The notes beneath the pieces are model-generated. The model did not search any database and was not told the DNA's origin. It saw only the letters and a program-made list of their open reading frames with translations. A stretch of 64,000 nt of DNA from Magicicada septendecula. Its lineage: Eukaryota > Arthropoda > Insecta > Hemiptera > Cicadidae. Numbering within the stretch: the first letter of the stretch is position 1; every line of letters begins with the position of its first letter. The stretch spans positions 401,217,469 to 401,281,468 of the forward strand of contig CM068371.1 in NCBI GenBank assembly GCA_034769895.1, written 5' to 3'. Shown here piece after piece: positions 20,441-32,214 of the stretch. Position numbers and translations under genes: made by a program.

Positions 20441-20900
20441 CAGTTTTATAGTCTTATTAAAATCAAGAAATTTATTTATAGAGGATAATGAAGGTTTGTT
20501 TTTTTCCATTATATAATTAATTCACATTGGCTCACTTTTAATTCTACTTTATACACTTTTGTTTATATCTATTTTACATGGTTTTCTAAATTTGGGTTTT
20601 TGTTATACTTTCACTGGTTATTTTTATTTTCTTTTGGGGTTTCGTTTTGTTTCTTATAAGAGCATTCCTTCTTATTGTGGATGTTGTCTTGTTCTGGTTT
20701 CTTCCTTAATTACTCCTATCCTACTTGTTTCTTATAAAAGCATTCCTTCTTATTGTGGATGTTGTCTTGTTCTGGTTTCTTCCTTACTTACTCCTATCCT
20801 ACCTGGGTATTTCCTTACTTTATTTTTAGTTTTTTAATTTATTTTTATTACTCATCATTCATTGTATATCTGTTTTAATGAAATTCTTACTTCAAACTAT
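20441..20900. repeat. Left arm of degraded inverted repeat, with tandem repeat
   Basis: Shared blocks (GAAGATTTGTTT..CCATTA, TATTTTACAT, CTACTCCTATCCTACCTGGGTA) align with the reverse complement of about 24420-24790, with much divergence. Within it, 20649-20805 is a direct repeat of two 78-bp units (TTTCTTATAARAGCATTCC...), almost identical, so duplicated recently. The right arm has only one unit. No gene is seen through 21473. Confidence 0.55.
20649..20805. repeat. Two-copy 78-bp tandem repeat
   Basis: The copies start at 20649 and 20727. They differ at only a few bases (AAGAG/AAAAG, TTAATT/TTACTT). Both contain CTTATTGTGGATG and CTACTCCTATCC-like blocks. Confidence 0.85.
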
Positions 20901-21473
20901 GATTGTGCTTTACGGTGGTTCTTAATTAATTTTTAATGTTGCTTTCTTGGATTTAAATTTTTGTTTTTATTTTATTTTATGATCTTTCTTTCCATTCAGA
21001 ACTATGGGCATTATCTGTCATGCTACAACTATCATCATCATTTTCACTTCAGGTAATGGTGTTACAGTTTGTTGATTTACCTAGTTGTCTATCTCCTTCC
21101 ATTTTAGTGGCAACTAATTTGTTGTATCCTCTGCAAACGTACAGTATTGTTCCGAATACAAGCCACACCCCAAAAATTACCGTACATTAAAGGTTAAAAA
21201 TTTGCAAAAAGTGTAAAGTCACCGTTTGAACAAAAATTACTAAATTTTATTAAGATGAAGAAAGAAATAGCACGTAAAAGTACAGTATTGTTACATAATT
21301 ATTATTATTTACTAACCGTTTATAAAAATTATACTTTTTTATTGTGAAGTTATTTTATAGTAGTGTAGAGAAAGGCCATTGGTAGTTTTGGACGAACCGT
21401 CAAAAACGATGCGCAGTTTTGTGGTCGAGCTAGACTGCTTAAAAACGGCATGGTGAGGCAGATAGTAAGTATT

Positions 21474-22763
21474 TTACACCCCAGAATTGATAGAGCAATT
21501 ATCGATAAGCGTCATGTGGCCAAGATCCTTATACTCATTAATAAAGTTTGCGTAATCGCGCGCAAGCTTAGAATCACGCCTGAATCGGCGTTCTAAATTC
21601 AAAAATCTTGCTTCAGCATTGGTATAAGATTCACCCAACTGGAGATGGTCGAACTTAAATGGTAGTGAAACAACGAACCTACCCTCTTGATTGCGATGAG
21701 TAGACCCCACGAAATGCTCCTCACAAGCTGACTCGTTATCAGGTGTATTATCAGGGATAGTTTCTGCTTTCCAGAATTTTTCGAGAGACTGCAAAATTTG
21801 ACCGTCGTTGTTCCTAGCTAGGAACGAAACAGCAGGACCCTTATAACGGCAATGTTTGGGCAAATTGCCTGCCAAAATGTAGCCTAACTTTGTTTCCTGA
21901 ATAATGGGAAAATGAGGACCGCGTACGTATTTGTTGGCTAAAATTAAATCTAGGTAGAATTGCGCTCCCAAAAGTATGTCGATGTCAGCCGAAATGTTAA
22001 AATGTGGGTCGGCTAAGAACACGTTATCTGGAATGTTGAAATGATTTATATCAAAAGATTGTGCTGGCAGTTTATGGGTCAATGCAGATAAAACCGCACA
22101 ATTTGCCTCGAAGCTAAATCTTTGATAACGAGAAATAATGCGTATAGACGCGAGATGAGTGGCATGACACGCGGTATTATTTATACCTGTAATCGGTATG
22201 TTGGATTTAGTCAAGTTAAGCCGTAATTTCTTAGCAAATGATTCCGTACAAAAATTTATTTGTGAACCCGCATCCAAAAGAACTCTTGCGGTTTGTCTGT
22301 TGCCAGCCTGGTCAATGACAAACACAATTGCTGTTGATAAAAGAATATTATTTGTGGATTGTAATTTGAGTGAACAGTAATTACTGCTGCTGGCAGAGAC
22401 TGGCTTCGGCACATTGTTTATGTGCAACAATGTATGGTGTCGTTTTGAACAGATTTTACATGCCTGCTTAATCTTACAATTAGATACAAAATGATCTGAT
22501 CTAAGACAGTTGGTACAACATTTGTGATTTGATATAAATTGTCCTCGCTCAGCGGTGCTTAGTGCACGAAATTTATCACACATGTAAATTGGATGATTAG
22601 ATTTACAGCACAAACATGAATAATTACTTGACGCTGAGTGATAACTCTTAAATGTAGTGCTGCCAGCAGCGCTTCGTGAATTATGTTTGTCAGATTTTTT
22701 GAATCTTAAGCTTACTTTGTTGAGTTGCTGTCCGGCATCAATAGGCAGTGTATTTTCTAACAA
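21474..22763 (-). pseudogene. BEL/Pao Gag zinc knuckles and protease (pol truncated)
   Basis: A 429-aa frame. The N-terminus has cysteine-rich knuckles (CLCCKSNHPIYMC, then CCTNCLRSDHFVSNC and CKICSKRHHTLLH) typical of BEL/Pao Gag. An aspartic-protease-like domain follows (LLDAGSQINFCTESFAKKL; DUF1758-type, with DAGSQ where many relatives have D-S/P-GSQ). It reaches the GHM motif that precedes RT in this superfamily, then stops. No RT, RNase H or integrase follows to the left, so the element is truncated at about 21474. The upstream frame (22778-23614) should read into this one. They meet at a T5 run near 22777, one base out of register. Confidence 0.8.
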
Positions 22764-22777
22764 CTGCCTACGTGCGT

Positions 22778-23614
22778 TTAAAAAGTGAGTAAAATCTTGA
22801 AAGTTGGAAGGTTATCCGGGTCTATAGACTCCTTCCATAATTTAAAAGTAGTATGGTCGAGTTTCGCTGACAATAATTGTACAGTGATAAGCTCGAATGA
22901 ATCCACTGACAGTTGCATGGCCGCCAGTGAATTAACGGAAGACGTTATTGTATTTGTGAATTCTGCCAAACTTTGGACAGAGTCCTTTATTGTTGACTTT
23001 ACTTCAAGTAAATTTTGAATATAGTACTTTGCTAGTATGAATTTATTGTCATATCTAGCTGACAGCAAACTCAACGCTACCGAGTAGTTTTCATTACAGA
23101 TAGGTAGTAATTTAATTAAGTCTAACGGCTCATTTTTTAGAGAAGAATGCAAATAATGTAGTTTCTGCACTGACGTTAGATCGGATCTTGCATGCACCAA
23201 GTCCAAAAAAATTGAATAAAAATGCTGCCATTCCAAGATATTGCCTGTGAAGCAGAGCAAACTTATCGGTTTTAATTGCATATGGCCCGTTAATACGGAA
23301 GGTACAGTCTGAACATTAAAGGTATCAATTAATTGTAAAACATTAGCTTCTGTGGAATACAACATTTCTTCGACCTCAACTCTGTCTTCTTGAGCAGCGT
23401 TTATGTCTTTACAAATAAGTTCGATTTCGGACTGTACCTCATCGTATTTCGTTGCCAAGCTTTTCAAACTTTCAAGTCTGACTGTTAAAAAGTGTTTGGT
23501 ATTAGAGTTTCTATCAAAGTTACTGACAGCTGATTGTACACGCACTATTGCGGACTTTAAGCCGCCTCTCTTTCTGACTAACACTTTGAGGCCTTCTTCA
23601 GCCATTGTACGCAC
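22778..23614 (-). pseudogene. BEL/Pao Gag N-terminal part (DUF1759-type)
   Basis: A 278-aa frame starting MRTMAEEGLK. It has the L-K-x-KR...LK start and the capsid-like core of BEL/Pao Gag (ISLLCFTGNILEWQHFYSIF, DLTSVQKLHYLHSSLKNEP). Its end, LPTFKILLTF-stop, would continue as FLNARRQLLENTL in the 21474-22763 frame after a one-base shift in a T5 run. Gag and Pol are usually a single frame in this superfamily, so I read this as a one-base deletion, with -1 slippage as the alternative. Confidence 0.8.
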
Positions 23615-23899
23615 CTTGAAATGATGTTAGTGTGGTGATACCTTGTGGGCGATGTCCTGAAGCGTCGAGGCCGTGGAGAAGATGGCAAACACACAGCTCG
23701 GAGAGATGACTGCTTTGACTGACGTACTGAAGCTAGCAGGTGTAAGCTCTTGCAATGATGTCATCAGGACGCTCAAAGGCGACGAGCGAAATGCTGGTTG
23801 AATCACGCCACGGTCGTATCAGCGGATATGCTGAGTCGCCCATGATGGCCAAAAATTGGGGCAGAAAAATAATAAATAGGTGATTGATGTATCCGGGAA

Positions 23900-24213
23900 T
23901 CCAGGTCCAGAGCGACCAAAAAAATGTTAAGTATGAAGTGTTCGTGAATTGTCGATTTACTGATGTAATTTATTCGCCAGGATCCAGAAATGATGAAGAG
24001 AGAGTGGACTGTAGTTAATACATTTATTGAAAATTATTCAGATTATTACAGCATTGAAATGGTTAGGTGTCAATTTGAATATAAGATTGGCTAATGAGCG
24101 CATTGTAAATACAAGTCATAAAATGTTACATTGAAGAATTAATTTAGTGAGAAAGCCTAGAAGGCCATATATAAAGTCTTGGGCCTAAGGCCTACATTAA
24201 TTGTCGCAACAAA
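23900..24213 (-). mobile_element. BEL primer-binding site and partial 5' LTR
   Basis: In sense, a TG-CA-type LTR end (TACTTAACA, edge at 23925) is followed after a short T-run by TGGTCGCTCTGGACCTGG (23901-23918), which begins with the TGG expected of a primer-binding site. The LTR's outer edge is unclear; ACA near 24213 is one option. No matching 3' LTR was found on the left, in line with truncation. 23615-23899 is leader. Confidence 0.45.
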
Positions 24214-24419
24214 GAAGAAATGAATGTGACAGGATAGCAGCGAGCGCAAGGGCGACCGCTGCTAGCGAACGTATGTAACGCACTGTCCAGATGTACAGAC
24301 ATGAATTGAGCAAATTAAAAGCGCAGATTAGCCAACCTATGAATGCAAAAATTACCGCGCTACTGTTCAAATGGAAAAAGTAAAAATAAAGAACCACAAT
24401 GCAACAAAAATGTATAAAG

Positions 24420-25100
24420 AAAAATAAACCCTAAAAAACTAAAATAAAATAAGGATAATACCCAGGTAGGATAGGAGTAGGTAAGGAAGATACCCCAAAC
24501 AAACCAACGGACATGATAAAACAATGATACCATTGTTTAAACCAAAAAGGAAGAATTTTGAAGAAACAAAATTGTAGAATGGAACGACTACAAGATATAC
24601 CCAAGGGAAACCTATTGAGAAGAATATAACAAACCCCCAAAGAGATTCAAGGTCACCAAAGAAAGTGTAACACCCAAAACCTGATATTAATGTAAAATAG
24701 TTATAAACAAAGTGTTTAGTGTTGTAAGTAGAAGTGCACCCACTAAAGTTATTGTGTAATGGAATAAACAAATCTTCATAATCCCTTATAACTAAGATTT
24801 TGGTCTTGGAATATTGTAAAACTCAATTAGAGATAAGATCCAAAAATATAAGTGAACCAGTGCAAATTATTTCAGTATATTAAATAAACTTCAAGTAGAA
24901 GTGTGACTAATACTTCAACTAACTACATGTGTACCATTAAACAACTTTAATGTTTTCTATGACTACAGAATAAAATTTTATAAAATATTCTTATGTAAGC
25001 AATTACTAACGTTTATAAGAAGATGCCACTTTTTATCTAAAAACCTTCATTAAAGTGTAAAGGATAAAGAGAGCAGGTGGTGAATAAATAAAGTGACAGG
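24420..25100. repeat. Right arm of degraded inverted repeat
   Basis: The reverse complement aligns with 9595-9648 plus 20441-20900. The arms flank the truncated BEL element. Beyond the arm, 25100-26640 is AT- and purine-rich with no ORF above 70 aa that I can credit; the 26277-26639 minus-strand ORF resembles nothing known to me. Confidence 0.45.
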
Positions 25101-27312
25101 GGATAAAAATGTAATACCAAAATAAAAACAGAAAAGACTGCAACCAAAATAAGTTTAGGAAGTAAATAAAAATAAAGGGCATGTTATGTTTATGTTAAAG
25201 CCCATGAACTACATAATTCAATGTGGTGAATAGAATATAAGATTTTGTTATTATTATAAAAATGTTTAATATGTCTAACAGTGTTAATCCAGACTAAAAT
25301 GTCTGAATATGGATACCATACTCTTTTTATAAAATGTTTATTATATGTTACTAGTAGTAGTTAAAACTAAAATGTCTGACTTTGAAGACCATATTGTTAA
25401 TTTCAAAGATTGTTTAAGTATTATGAGTATGAATACGATACTACATGGTCTATTAGTTAATTAAGGAGATTTGAATTAATATTGTATTAAATTAAGAAGG
25501 TCAGAAGGGGTATAAACACAGTATTATTCAAAAACATAATATGTAAAACCAGAAAAATCTAGGCCAAATAGGAAATTCCAACAACATTATAATTGATTAA
25601 TTAAGTTAAATAAACCAAATAAACTGATGGAATTTATATAAGGTGAATCAGTCACCAAATAATATGACTAAAACTATACTTTAAAAGGATAGTGAAAAAG
25701 ATAAATAAATTTATTGAAAAATTTGCAAATGTAATAACTAAAATTTCAGAGTGGGGAGTCATAAATTCATGAATTATATTTAAAAGGATAATCAATTGAT
25801 AAAATTGCAAGAAATTAAGGAAAGATAAACATTTATGATAATCTGAGATTTATTATAGTCATAATTATAACATATAAAATGGCTAATATTTGGAGAAGAA
25901 CAGGAAATAAAAGGTTGAGCCTACTTTTCCAAAATGAAAGAAATATAGCAATTTTGATAAAAAACTTTGTAAAGATGGATTATTGGGTATCAAATTAAGC
26001 AGAAGGAATTAAAGAAACCGATTATGTATTTACTATTTCATGAAATTAATTAATAACCAAAATATATTCTGTGATATAATGTATTTTTTTACATGTATCG
26101 GAAGCGATTCAAAATTGAAACAATACTTTTCTAATATTAAATTGGCTAAGATATTTCAGAAAACGAAGGAAGTAAGACGGTTCTTATTTAACATTCGTAG
26201 TGCACGGTTGATTAAGCTCTCGCTAAATAACAACATATATCGGAACCATTAATGGCGTATAAAAGTTGAACCTAGCCTACCGTAAATTTTGAGGATTTAG
26301 ACAGAACACTAAAACAACTACAAACATTGAAACAAGTGAATACACAACAGAAACTAGTGAATTAACAATTTGAACTGCTAACACAAATAAATCCGAATAA
26401 CTCAAACGAACTTTACGACACCAGTAACTTAACATTATCACACACATTTTTCTCGAGTGAACAACAGAACATTGAACGAGAGATACTCCAATAACACCAG
26501 AATTATTAATCACTAATGCGGAGACAAGGAAGCATTGAGAAGGCAGCTTTATTGAAAGAAAATTCCAGTGACACCATTCCTGTTTTACTTCAGCAGCTAC
26601 GAAGCGGCCATTTTGACTTCCATCATGCAAAGTGCACACAACGATTAGTATTCAACAGCTCTTCATTGGTATAAACTTTTCACTTTATAAACATTATATA
26701 TTATCAAATAACTTTGTAAATTTTAACTATTAAGCTTTTTTATTGTGAATGTTATACTTTCTAGCCTTACCCCTTCTCTGACTATTAACTATAACCGTTA
26801 AAAGAACCTGAAAAAAAAATAATATAACTAACATATGTATTCAACAATCGATCGCTCTGTGAACGAGTCGAGCATTATATGACAATCGATTTTAAATCGA
26901 TCTTTTTAAATAATTGTCAATAAAATATAGTAATTCAACAATCTGGTTTAAAATTTATTTATAAATTTAATAAATAGAGTTGTAGTGAACAACAGGACTA
27001 CAAGAAAGGCGGCCATTACTCAAGTGGAAGTAATACATACTAAAAAGAAGAAATACCGCTAATCGATCAGTGAATGAGACAATCCTGTTAACGCTGATTT
27101 TAATTCCAGTAAACCATAAGCGATATTATTGACAAAAATAACTCAAAGGAATTTAAAATTTTAACACTACACCATTACAAGAATTATTTACTAAATTATT
27201 AAACATTAAAACAAACTTTAACTTTAAAATTTTTTTTTTCAAAATTTTAAATAACCACAAATATTTTTTTTATTTTGTAAATGAAATAAATTAGATTCGT
27301 TACAATGTTTAG
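25101..27312. other. AT-rich DNA without recognised genes
   Basis: I see no credible coding sequence. The plus strand is purine-rich up to about 26250. A short block near 25879 (AATGGCTAATATTTGGAGAAG) resembles one near 48890, suggesting an old shared repeat. The last 100 bases before 27313 are T-rich, as expected before a splice acceptor. Confidence 0.5.
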
Positions 27313-27450
27313 GGCAAAGGTGAGCCAGACATGAACACTCGTCTCCTAGTTCATCGACTGTTCAGAGATCTTTTTGTTCCAGTGTTTGCTTTAGTTGATG
27401 GCAACCCATATGGTATTGAAATCATGTGTACATATCGTTTTGGATCTTTG
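27313..27450 (+). CDS. SPO11: SPO11-like exon (Toprim region of meiotic DSB protein)
   Basis: A 138-bp exon (46 codons, phase 0 at both ends) between TTTAG and GTAAGT splice signals. The translation begins GKGEPDMNTRLLVHRLF and ends IEIMCTYRFGSL, a strong match to the Toprim part of SPO11/TopVI-A proteins. These cleave DNA through a tyrosine to start meiotic recombination in the nucleus. The metal-binding D-x-D motif reads LVDGNPYGIEI here, with Asn in place of the second Asp usual in the family. I see no other SPO11 exon in the window. The neighbouring exons must lie beyond it or in parts I failed to recognise, so most of the window may be intron. The identification is confident; whether the gene is functional is not known. 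Confidence 0.85.
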
Positions 27451-27570
27451 GTAAGTTATGCAATAAAATACACATACTGTTATAAAAAATAATATGGTAT
27501 AATGGAAAAATGTCCTCTCTAGATAGTTTCGTTGTCTTGGATTTCGTTGTCCATGACGTGTCCATTTCTT

Positions 27571-27763
27571 AACTAAATATAATTATTTCATTACGACTCG
27601 GAACACAAAACTTTTTATGGGCAAAAACATAAAAGCTTTGCCTTACAACCTGAACCTCTACCTTAAAAGTGAAAACCGGTTCAGGTTGTAAGATAAAGCT
27701 TTTACGATTTTACCCATAAAACGTTTTGTGTTCCGAGTCGTAGTGAAATAATTATATTTAGTT
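27571..27763. mobile_element. Snap-back MITE (193 bp)
   Basis: This is a near-perfect inverted repeat. AACTAAATATAATTATTTCA at the left end is matched in reverse complement at the right end, and the arms run about 85 bp each (ACGACTCGGAACACAAAAC, TTACAACCTGAACC). It has no coding capacity. It sits 120 bp downstream of the SPO11-like exon, inside the presumed intron. I could not define a target duplication. Confidence 0.8.
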
Positions 27764-27839
27764 TCATTGTCTGTACATAAAACTGAAAAATTCTAGTCTT
27801 AATACAGTATCTTACTTATCTTTATTTATAGTGTCATTG

Positions 27840-28274
27840 TAACCTAGTGGTCCTCCATCCTTTCAGCTCACATCCACTGAGGACGATTTTCTCCTTAGCA
27901 AGCTCCCCCTGTCTTTTCTCCATCAGTTTTCTTTCAGAATGTTCAGAATAAATTTGTTATGTCTGAACAAATGGTATAAAAATTTTGTTTTCCTCTTGTC
28001 AGTTAATTTTATATTCTTCTTTCCTTTTTTCTTCCTTTAAAATGTAAACACTGTTTTCACTTTCCATCCAACTTGTCTTTATCGCTCTCCTCCATGTCTC
28101 CACTCCCACCAGTTGAGCCTTCTCCTTCTTTCTCATGTCAATGTTTTTACTTGCATAGAGTACTTCAAACAAAACCCTTTTGCAACACCTTTCCTGTTTC
28201 CAAATCCATATGAGCAAATATTTTTTTTCCTGTTGCTTTACTTTATTGGATAATATTGTTAGAATTTTATGCAT
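27840..28274 (-). pseudogene. Non-LTR retrotransposon (LINE) C-terminal remnant
   Basis: The minus-strand translation contains VLYASKNIDMRKKE...VETWRRAIKTSWMESEN. This resembles the common end of LINE reverse transcriptases (usually YGSETW-T-LRK-E..RL-AFEMW..RRM-K-SW--R). Only this piece remains and the upstream RT core is absent. C1's LTR begins just beyond it. Confidence 0.45.
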
Positions 28275-28292
28275 TTCTTTTCCTGGATCATG

Positions 28293-29326
28293 TGTGATCG
28301 TACAAACTCTTTACCACAATTTAATTAATAACAAAACTCGTTGCTTACCTTCTCTGGGTTTCCAGGGTTCTTCACACGAACTAGAGGCCTATAAGCGTGA
28401 CTTAGGGTTTACGTTATTAATGTACTCAACTCTCATGGTAATTGTTAATTTACTCAACTTTTATTCAACACGTACCACATTTATTTTATATTCTTTTTGA
28501 CTTTACTCGTTATTCATTTTTCTTCTCTAACAAAACTATTAGTTTCTTTAAACATACAAAATATTTCAAAACAAAATAAAACATATCTTGAAGAGACAAC
28601 TTAAACTATTTTATAACTATTCTAAGACAACCCAGTATTTGCGTACACGCTTCATTCATACTTTTACCCCAATTTATTCTATTTAGAGCTCTTCTTAAAA
28701 ATTTTTGATATTTATTAAAATGAGTTTAAATACAGTTACTTCATTTTGCCGCCCTGAATGCCAGATGTTGTAATTCGTCCGTTTCGTTTGTGCACTGTTT
28801 TAGTCCGAAAAGTTTCTGTTGGTTAAATGTGTTCACTGCATTAAAATGTTGAAGTTCCACTGTTTACTCGAGTTGTTTCACATCTTTTTACAAGTTTTAT
28901 TAAATTTTCGGCTCGCGAGCCTTTATGGTGAACCGGCCGGAGCCGCAGCGGTAGATCGACAGACGCACAACACCCGCGTCCAAGATGGCCAAAGCGCTTT
29001 CATCCACAACAACTTGCTTCGTGATTGGCTAAAAAGGGAATCATGTCACACAGTAATGAGTTCACATGATGTATAGTATATTCACTCTAAGTACCCAGTG
29101 AGCCGAGTACGTGATTATTCACAGGCGCGAGCCAGCATCCGCGCAATCGTGCACATTCCAGAACACCTGAAAACGTAGCTTATTGCAGGGCAGACAGACC
29201 GGACGTGCAACTAGGAGCCCCGACAAGGAATTTCTATTGTTATAATTGAGGCCTTGTGTGGGTAACTCTAGTGCATCGCATTTACAATTGAAATTAAAAC
29301 CTATCTCCCAATTCTGTCCCGTTACA
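28293..29326 (-). repeat. C1 LTR (3' LTR of chimeric element)
   Basis: Sense ends are TGTAACGGGAC (29326) and CGATCACA (28293). It is clearly related to, but different from, the LTR at the other end (36056-37259), so the two are not a pair from one insertion. It contains the 12-bp palindrome GGCTCGCGAGCC (28910-28921). The left border is approximate. Confidence 0.65.
28910..28921. promoter_or_regulatory. GC palindrome in C1 LTR
   Basis: Perfect 12-bp palindrome GGCTCGCGAGCC, followed by CCGGCCGG at about 28933. It occupies the same LTR position as the unrelated palindromes in A, B, C2, D and E. Confidence 0.45.
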
Positions 29327-29620
29327 ATACTCCCCCCCCCTAATGAGAGGTTTTCTGCCGAAACAGAAAAACTCTCATTGCTAACCCTAAGAGGATCAGT
29401 GAGCATTTGGTGCCAACAACCCCCCTTTAATTCCTTAACACATCATGGGTAAACTACCCCCCTAGCTCGGCGACTATGGCTGCACCTGAACGATATTACT
29501 GGACTTCTCTGTTCGAGATCCCAACACCGCAAAGTCGGACAGGTACTCACCACAGTACCACCTAACCTTGTAACATTCCAAATAAAATCAACAACTAGCC
29601 TTATACCATACCAGATCCTC
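29327..29620 (-). other. C1 polypurine tract, UUCG hairpin and conserved 3' domain
   Basis: The polypurine tract (29327-29340) abuts the LTR. The hairpin 29341-29380 keeps the UUCG loop with a changed stem (TTTTCTG/CAGAAAA where B and E have TTTTATG/CATAAAA). The following 240 bp share blocks with B, D and E: GGATCAGTGAG, CAACCCCC, ACTGGACTTCTCTGTTCGAGATCCCAACACC. Confidence 0.7.
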
Positions 29621-30839
29621 AACTGATATATCTCCCCTTACATACATACTGGATTGCCTTTAGCAAGTACTGGGTGCGTACACATATTCGTTACTACATT
29701 AACCACACTATCTCCACATTAATTATTAATATAAACTTCACAGAAATATTTTATATTTGCTTCTAAACAAAGTTCATTTCCATTTCCCAACTCTTAATTT
29801 GTCTGTTTGACGTTACTGTTTCAAATCAAATTAAAGTATTTAAATTTTGTTCAAACAGTGAAATAATTCTAAGTCCACTATCAAAGATTTACATTGACGT
29901 TAATTTACATCATTTCTTTCAATTAATTTAATCGTAATTTTCAAAATTCAAAGTCTTTATGAATTTATTTTTCCTTATAACTCCTCATGGTACTCCAAAT
30001 AAAATAAACAACTTATCCCTAGCATAAATTCAAATATAAGTACACTTTATTACAAAATATAACATAATATAAACATCATGAATCAGCTGACACCTTCTCT
30101 ACCTATAGTGAACATTAAAAATTAAAATAAAATTCTTTACCACAAATAACAAAAAATTTTTTTTTTTTCAAACAAAAATTTAATTTCCAGAAATATCTCT
30201 TTTGACAATTACTAAAAAAACACACACACAAAATTATTTCATTACATTAATTAACAAAAGACTCCATGAACCAATTACAAGAAACATCCTACATCTCTAA
30301 CACCAGTCATCAGCTGATGTCTCATTCCCAGGTGAATGACCTTACTTCAATCGTACGAAATACAACTAACACAAATACACAAAATTATACACTGTAAAAT
30401 ACATAACACATGTTTATAATTCCTACACTCTAACATAGTACCACATAATAAAACATAAACATTCATAAATAATACAAATCTCATTCCATTAAAATAAACA
30501 TTTAATTTGCATCTGAATAAAAACTACAAACATTTCAGTTTTAATTTTAATTGCACCTTTAATTATTTATTATTTATTTTACCATTTAAATTCTCCAACA
30601 TTACTTTATTATCAACATTCATGATATATAACATTTCAAATTCAGATTTTATCAAAAATTTACACAACTTACAGCTTTATTTTAGCTTTGAATTCGATTA
30701 ACTCTTTAACTTGTTACATTTCTTATTACATTTCAAACATGAATTTTATTGAGTATTTTTTATCATTCATTGGTTTGGATGATTTTCAGTCATTCACAAT
30801 GATTTGATTTATTGAATGGGTATTTAAATATGACCTTTT

Positions 30840-31290
30840 ACCCCCCTTCTTCCTCCTAACAACCACTAACGGATTTATATAGGGTGACACCAATCTCTCA
30901 AAAATATTTACCAATAATTCTCTAACTCCACTTAAACCATTCTTCTCTTATTACAAAATACCTGATACCCTCTTTGTACCTTGTAGGTGTGTTCACTTCC
31001 CGTATACTCATTCCCTTATTAGTTCCTGGCCTTTTCCAGGTTACTCCGCCAACCCCATTTAAAACTATTCACCTCCCGCCATAACGCCTGTCGTTGATGA
31101 CTCCTCACCACACCACCCTCTTTACAAAATTTTACCACCACCTGTTTACTCTCCAATTACATTACTCTCACTTTCTCTACATACATGCACTATCGCTACT
31201 GTGTCCCTACTATTGACCCGTTTCTGTATTATTTTTATTCCAGAAATTCTTATTTTGTCTAACACCCATTAAAGTTAACTCTGACTGACT
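30840..31290 (-). pseudogene. Decayed protease-RT pol fragment in C1
   Basis: Compared with D pol 44110-44560, it shares CTAACAACCACTAACGG, GGGTGACACC, CTCTTTGTACCTT, the CCATAACGCC..CGTTGATGA block, ACAAAATTTTACC and CCAGAAATTCTTATTTTGTC. It is the best preserved of the five fossil copies. All frames are closed. Confidence 0.6.
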
Positions 31291-32110
31291 CACACACACT
31301 CACATTACATACTGACATTATATATTATAAAATTGACAAAATTTTTCAAAAGTTATTAGATTTCAACCCATTGGTTGTTTTCAGGTAAAATCGATTCATA
31401 AATTTTGTATAAATTTTAAATTATTCTCTTCCTTGTTTTCTGTTTTATTCAAAATAAGTTAATTTAAACATTTCTTATAATTAATAACATCCTTAACCTA
31501 ACATGTAATCACTTATAGTCTAACAATACAAGTCAATACAATAAATCAATAAAAATAAACATGGTTAGTACACAGACAATAAAATAATCAAAGCTTAAAA
31601 ATACCCCTTAGCTGGCAGACGAAAATCAAGATTTTTTCAAAAAAAAATATTTTCCAAAAATTTTAAAATTCAAAGAAAAATTTAAATTTATTAAAATGTT
31701 TCCTTTACATATAGAAATTATTTAAAATTTGTTTAAATTGATTCTAAAAAACAAAAGTTAAATTGACTTCCTTCCTCAACAAGCTTAGTCTGTATATGAC
31801 CTCACTGTCAGCTGATCAAAACTAGGTCAAGTCCAAAACCCTGACCTACATGTGTTATGTACCAGTTTTATCTGAAAATACATTTAACATCTGTAATATT
31901 CTCTCTCAAAACACAAAAACATAATAAAATAAAACATTTAAAATAACAAAATATTATTATAAACAATAATCAAATTGACATTTAAATTATTCAAAATAAA
32001 CAATTTTTTAATTTTACATGATTTTCCAATTCTATCAAAATTTTGTCACTGGTTGTAAATTAAAATTTTATATCTTTATTATAAATCTCTCTCTTTGCTT
32101 AATAATCTTG
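31290..32110. other. Presumed C1/C2 junction region
   Basis: This is AT-rich and non-coding. To its left the sequence follows the outer half of the family's 3' region. To its right it restarts at an equivalent earlier point (GTGGGTGATTT at about 32122) and repeats the fossil pol. The junction of two different elements must lie here, but I cannot place it exactly. Confidence 0.4.
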
Positions 32111-32214
32111 TTCTCCATTACTGTGGGTGATTTAAACATTTATCTCATTTAATTTACTACTTGCTCTGTATACATATATAAGCTTTCTCCCTTTGACTCT
32201 AACTGCTAACAACT

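Noticed and set aside
22198-22380. Plus-strand ORFs opposite BEL, and many opposite pol and gag
   Set aside because: They are antisense shadows of the coding strands and lack recognisable domains.
26277-26639. 120-aa minus-strand ORF near the SPO11-like exon
   Set aside because: No recognisable domain, Val/Ser-rich from composition, no splice or family support.
28819-29076. 85-aa ORF with an Ala-rich stretch
   Set aside because: Lies within the C1 LTR across its GC palindrome; not conserved in the other LTRs.
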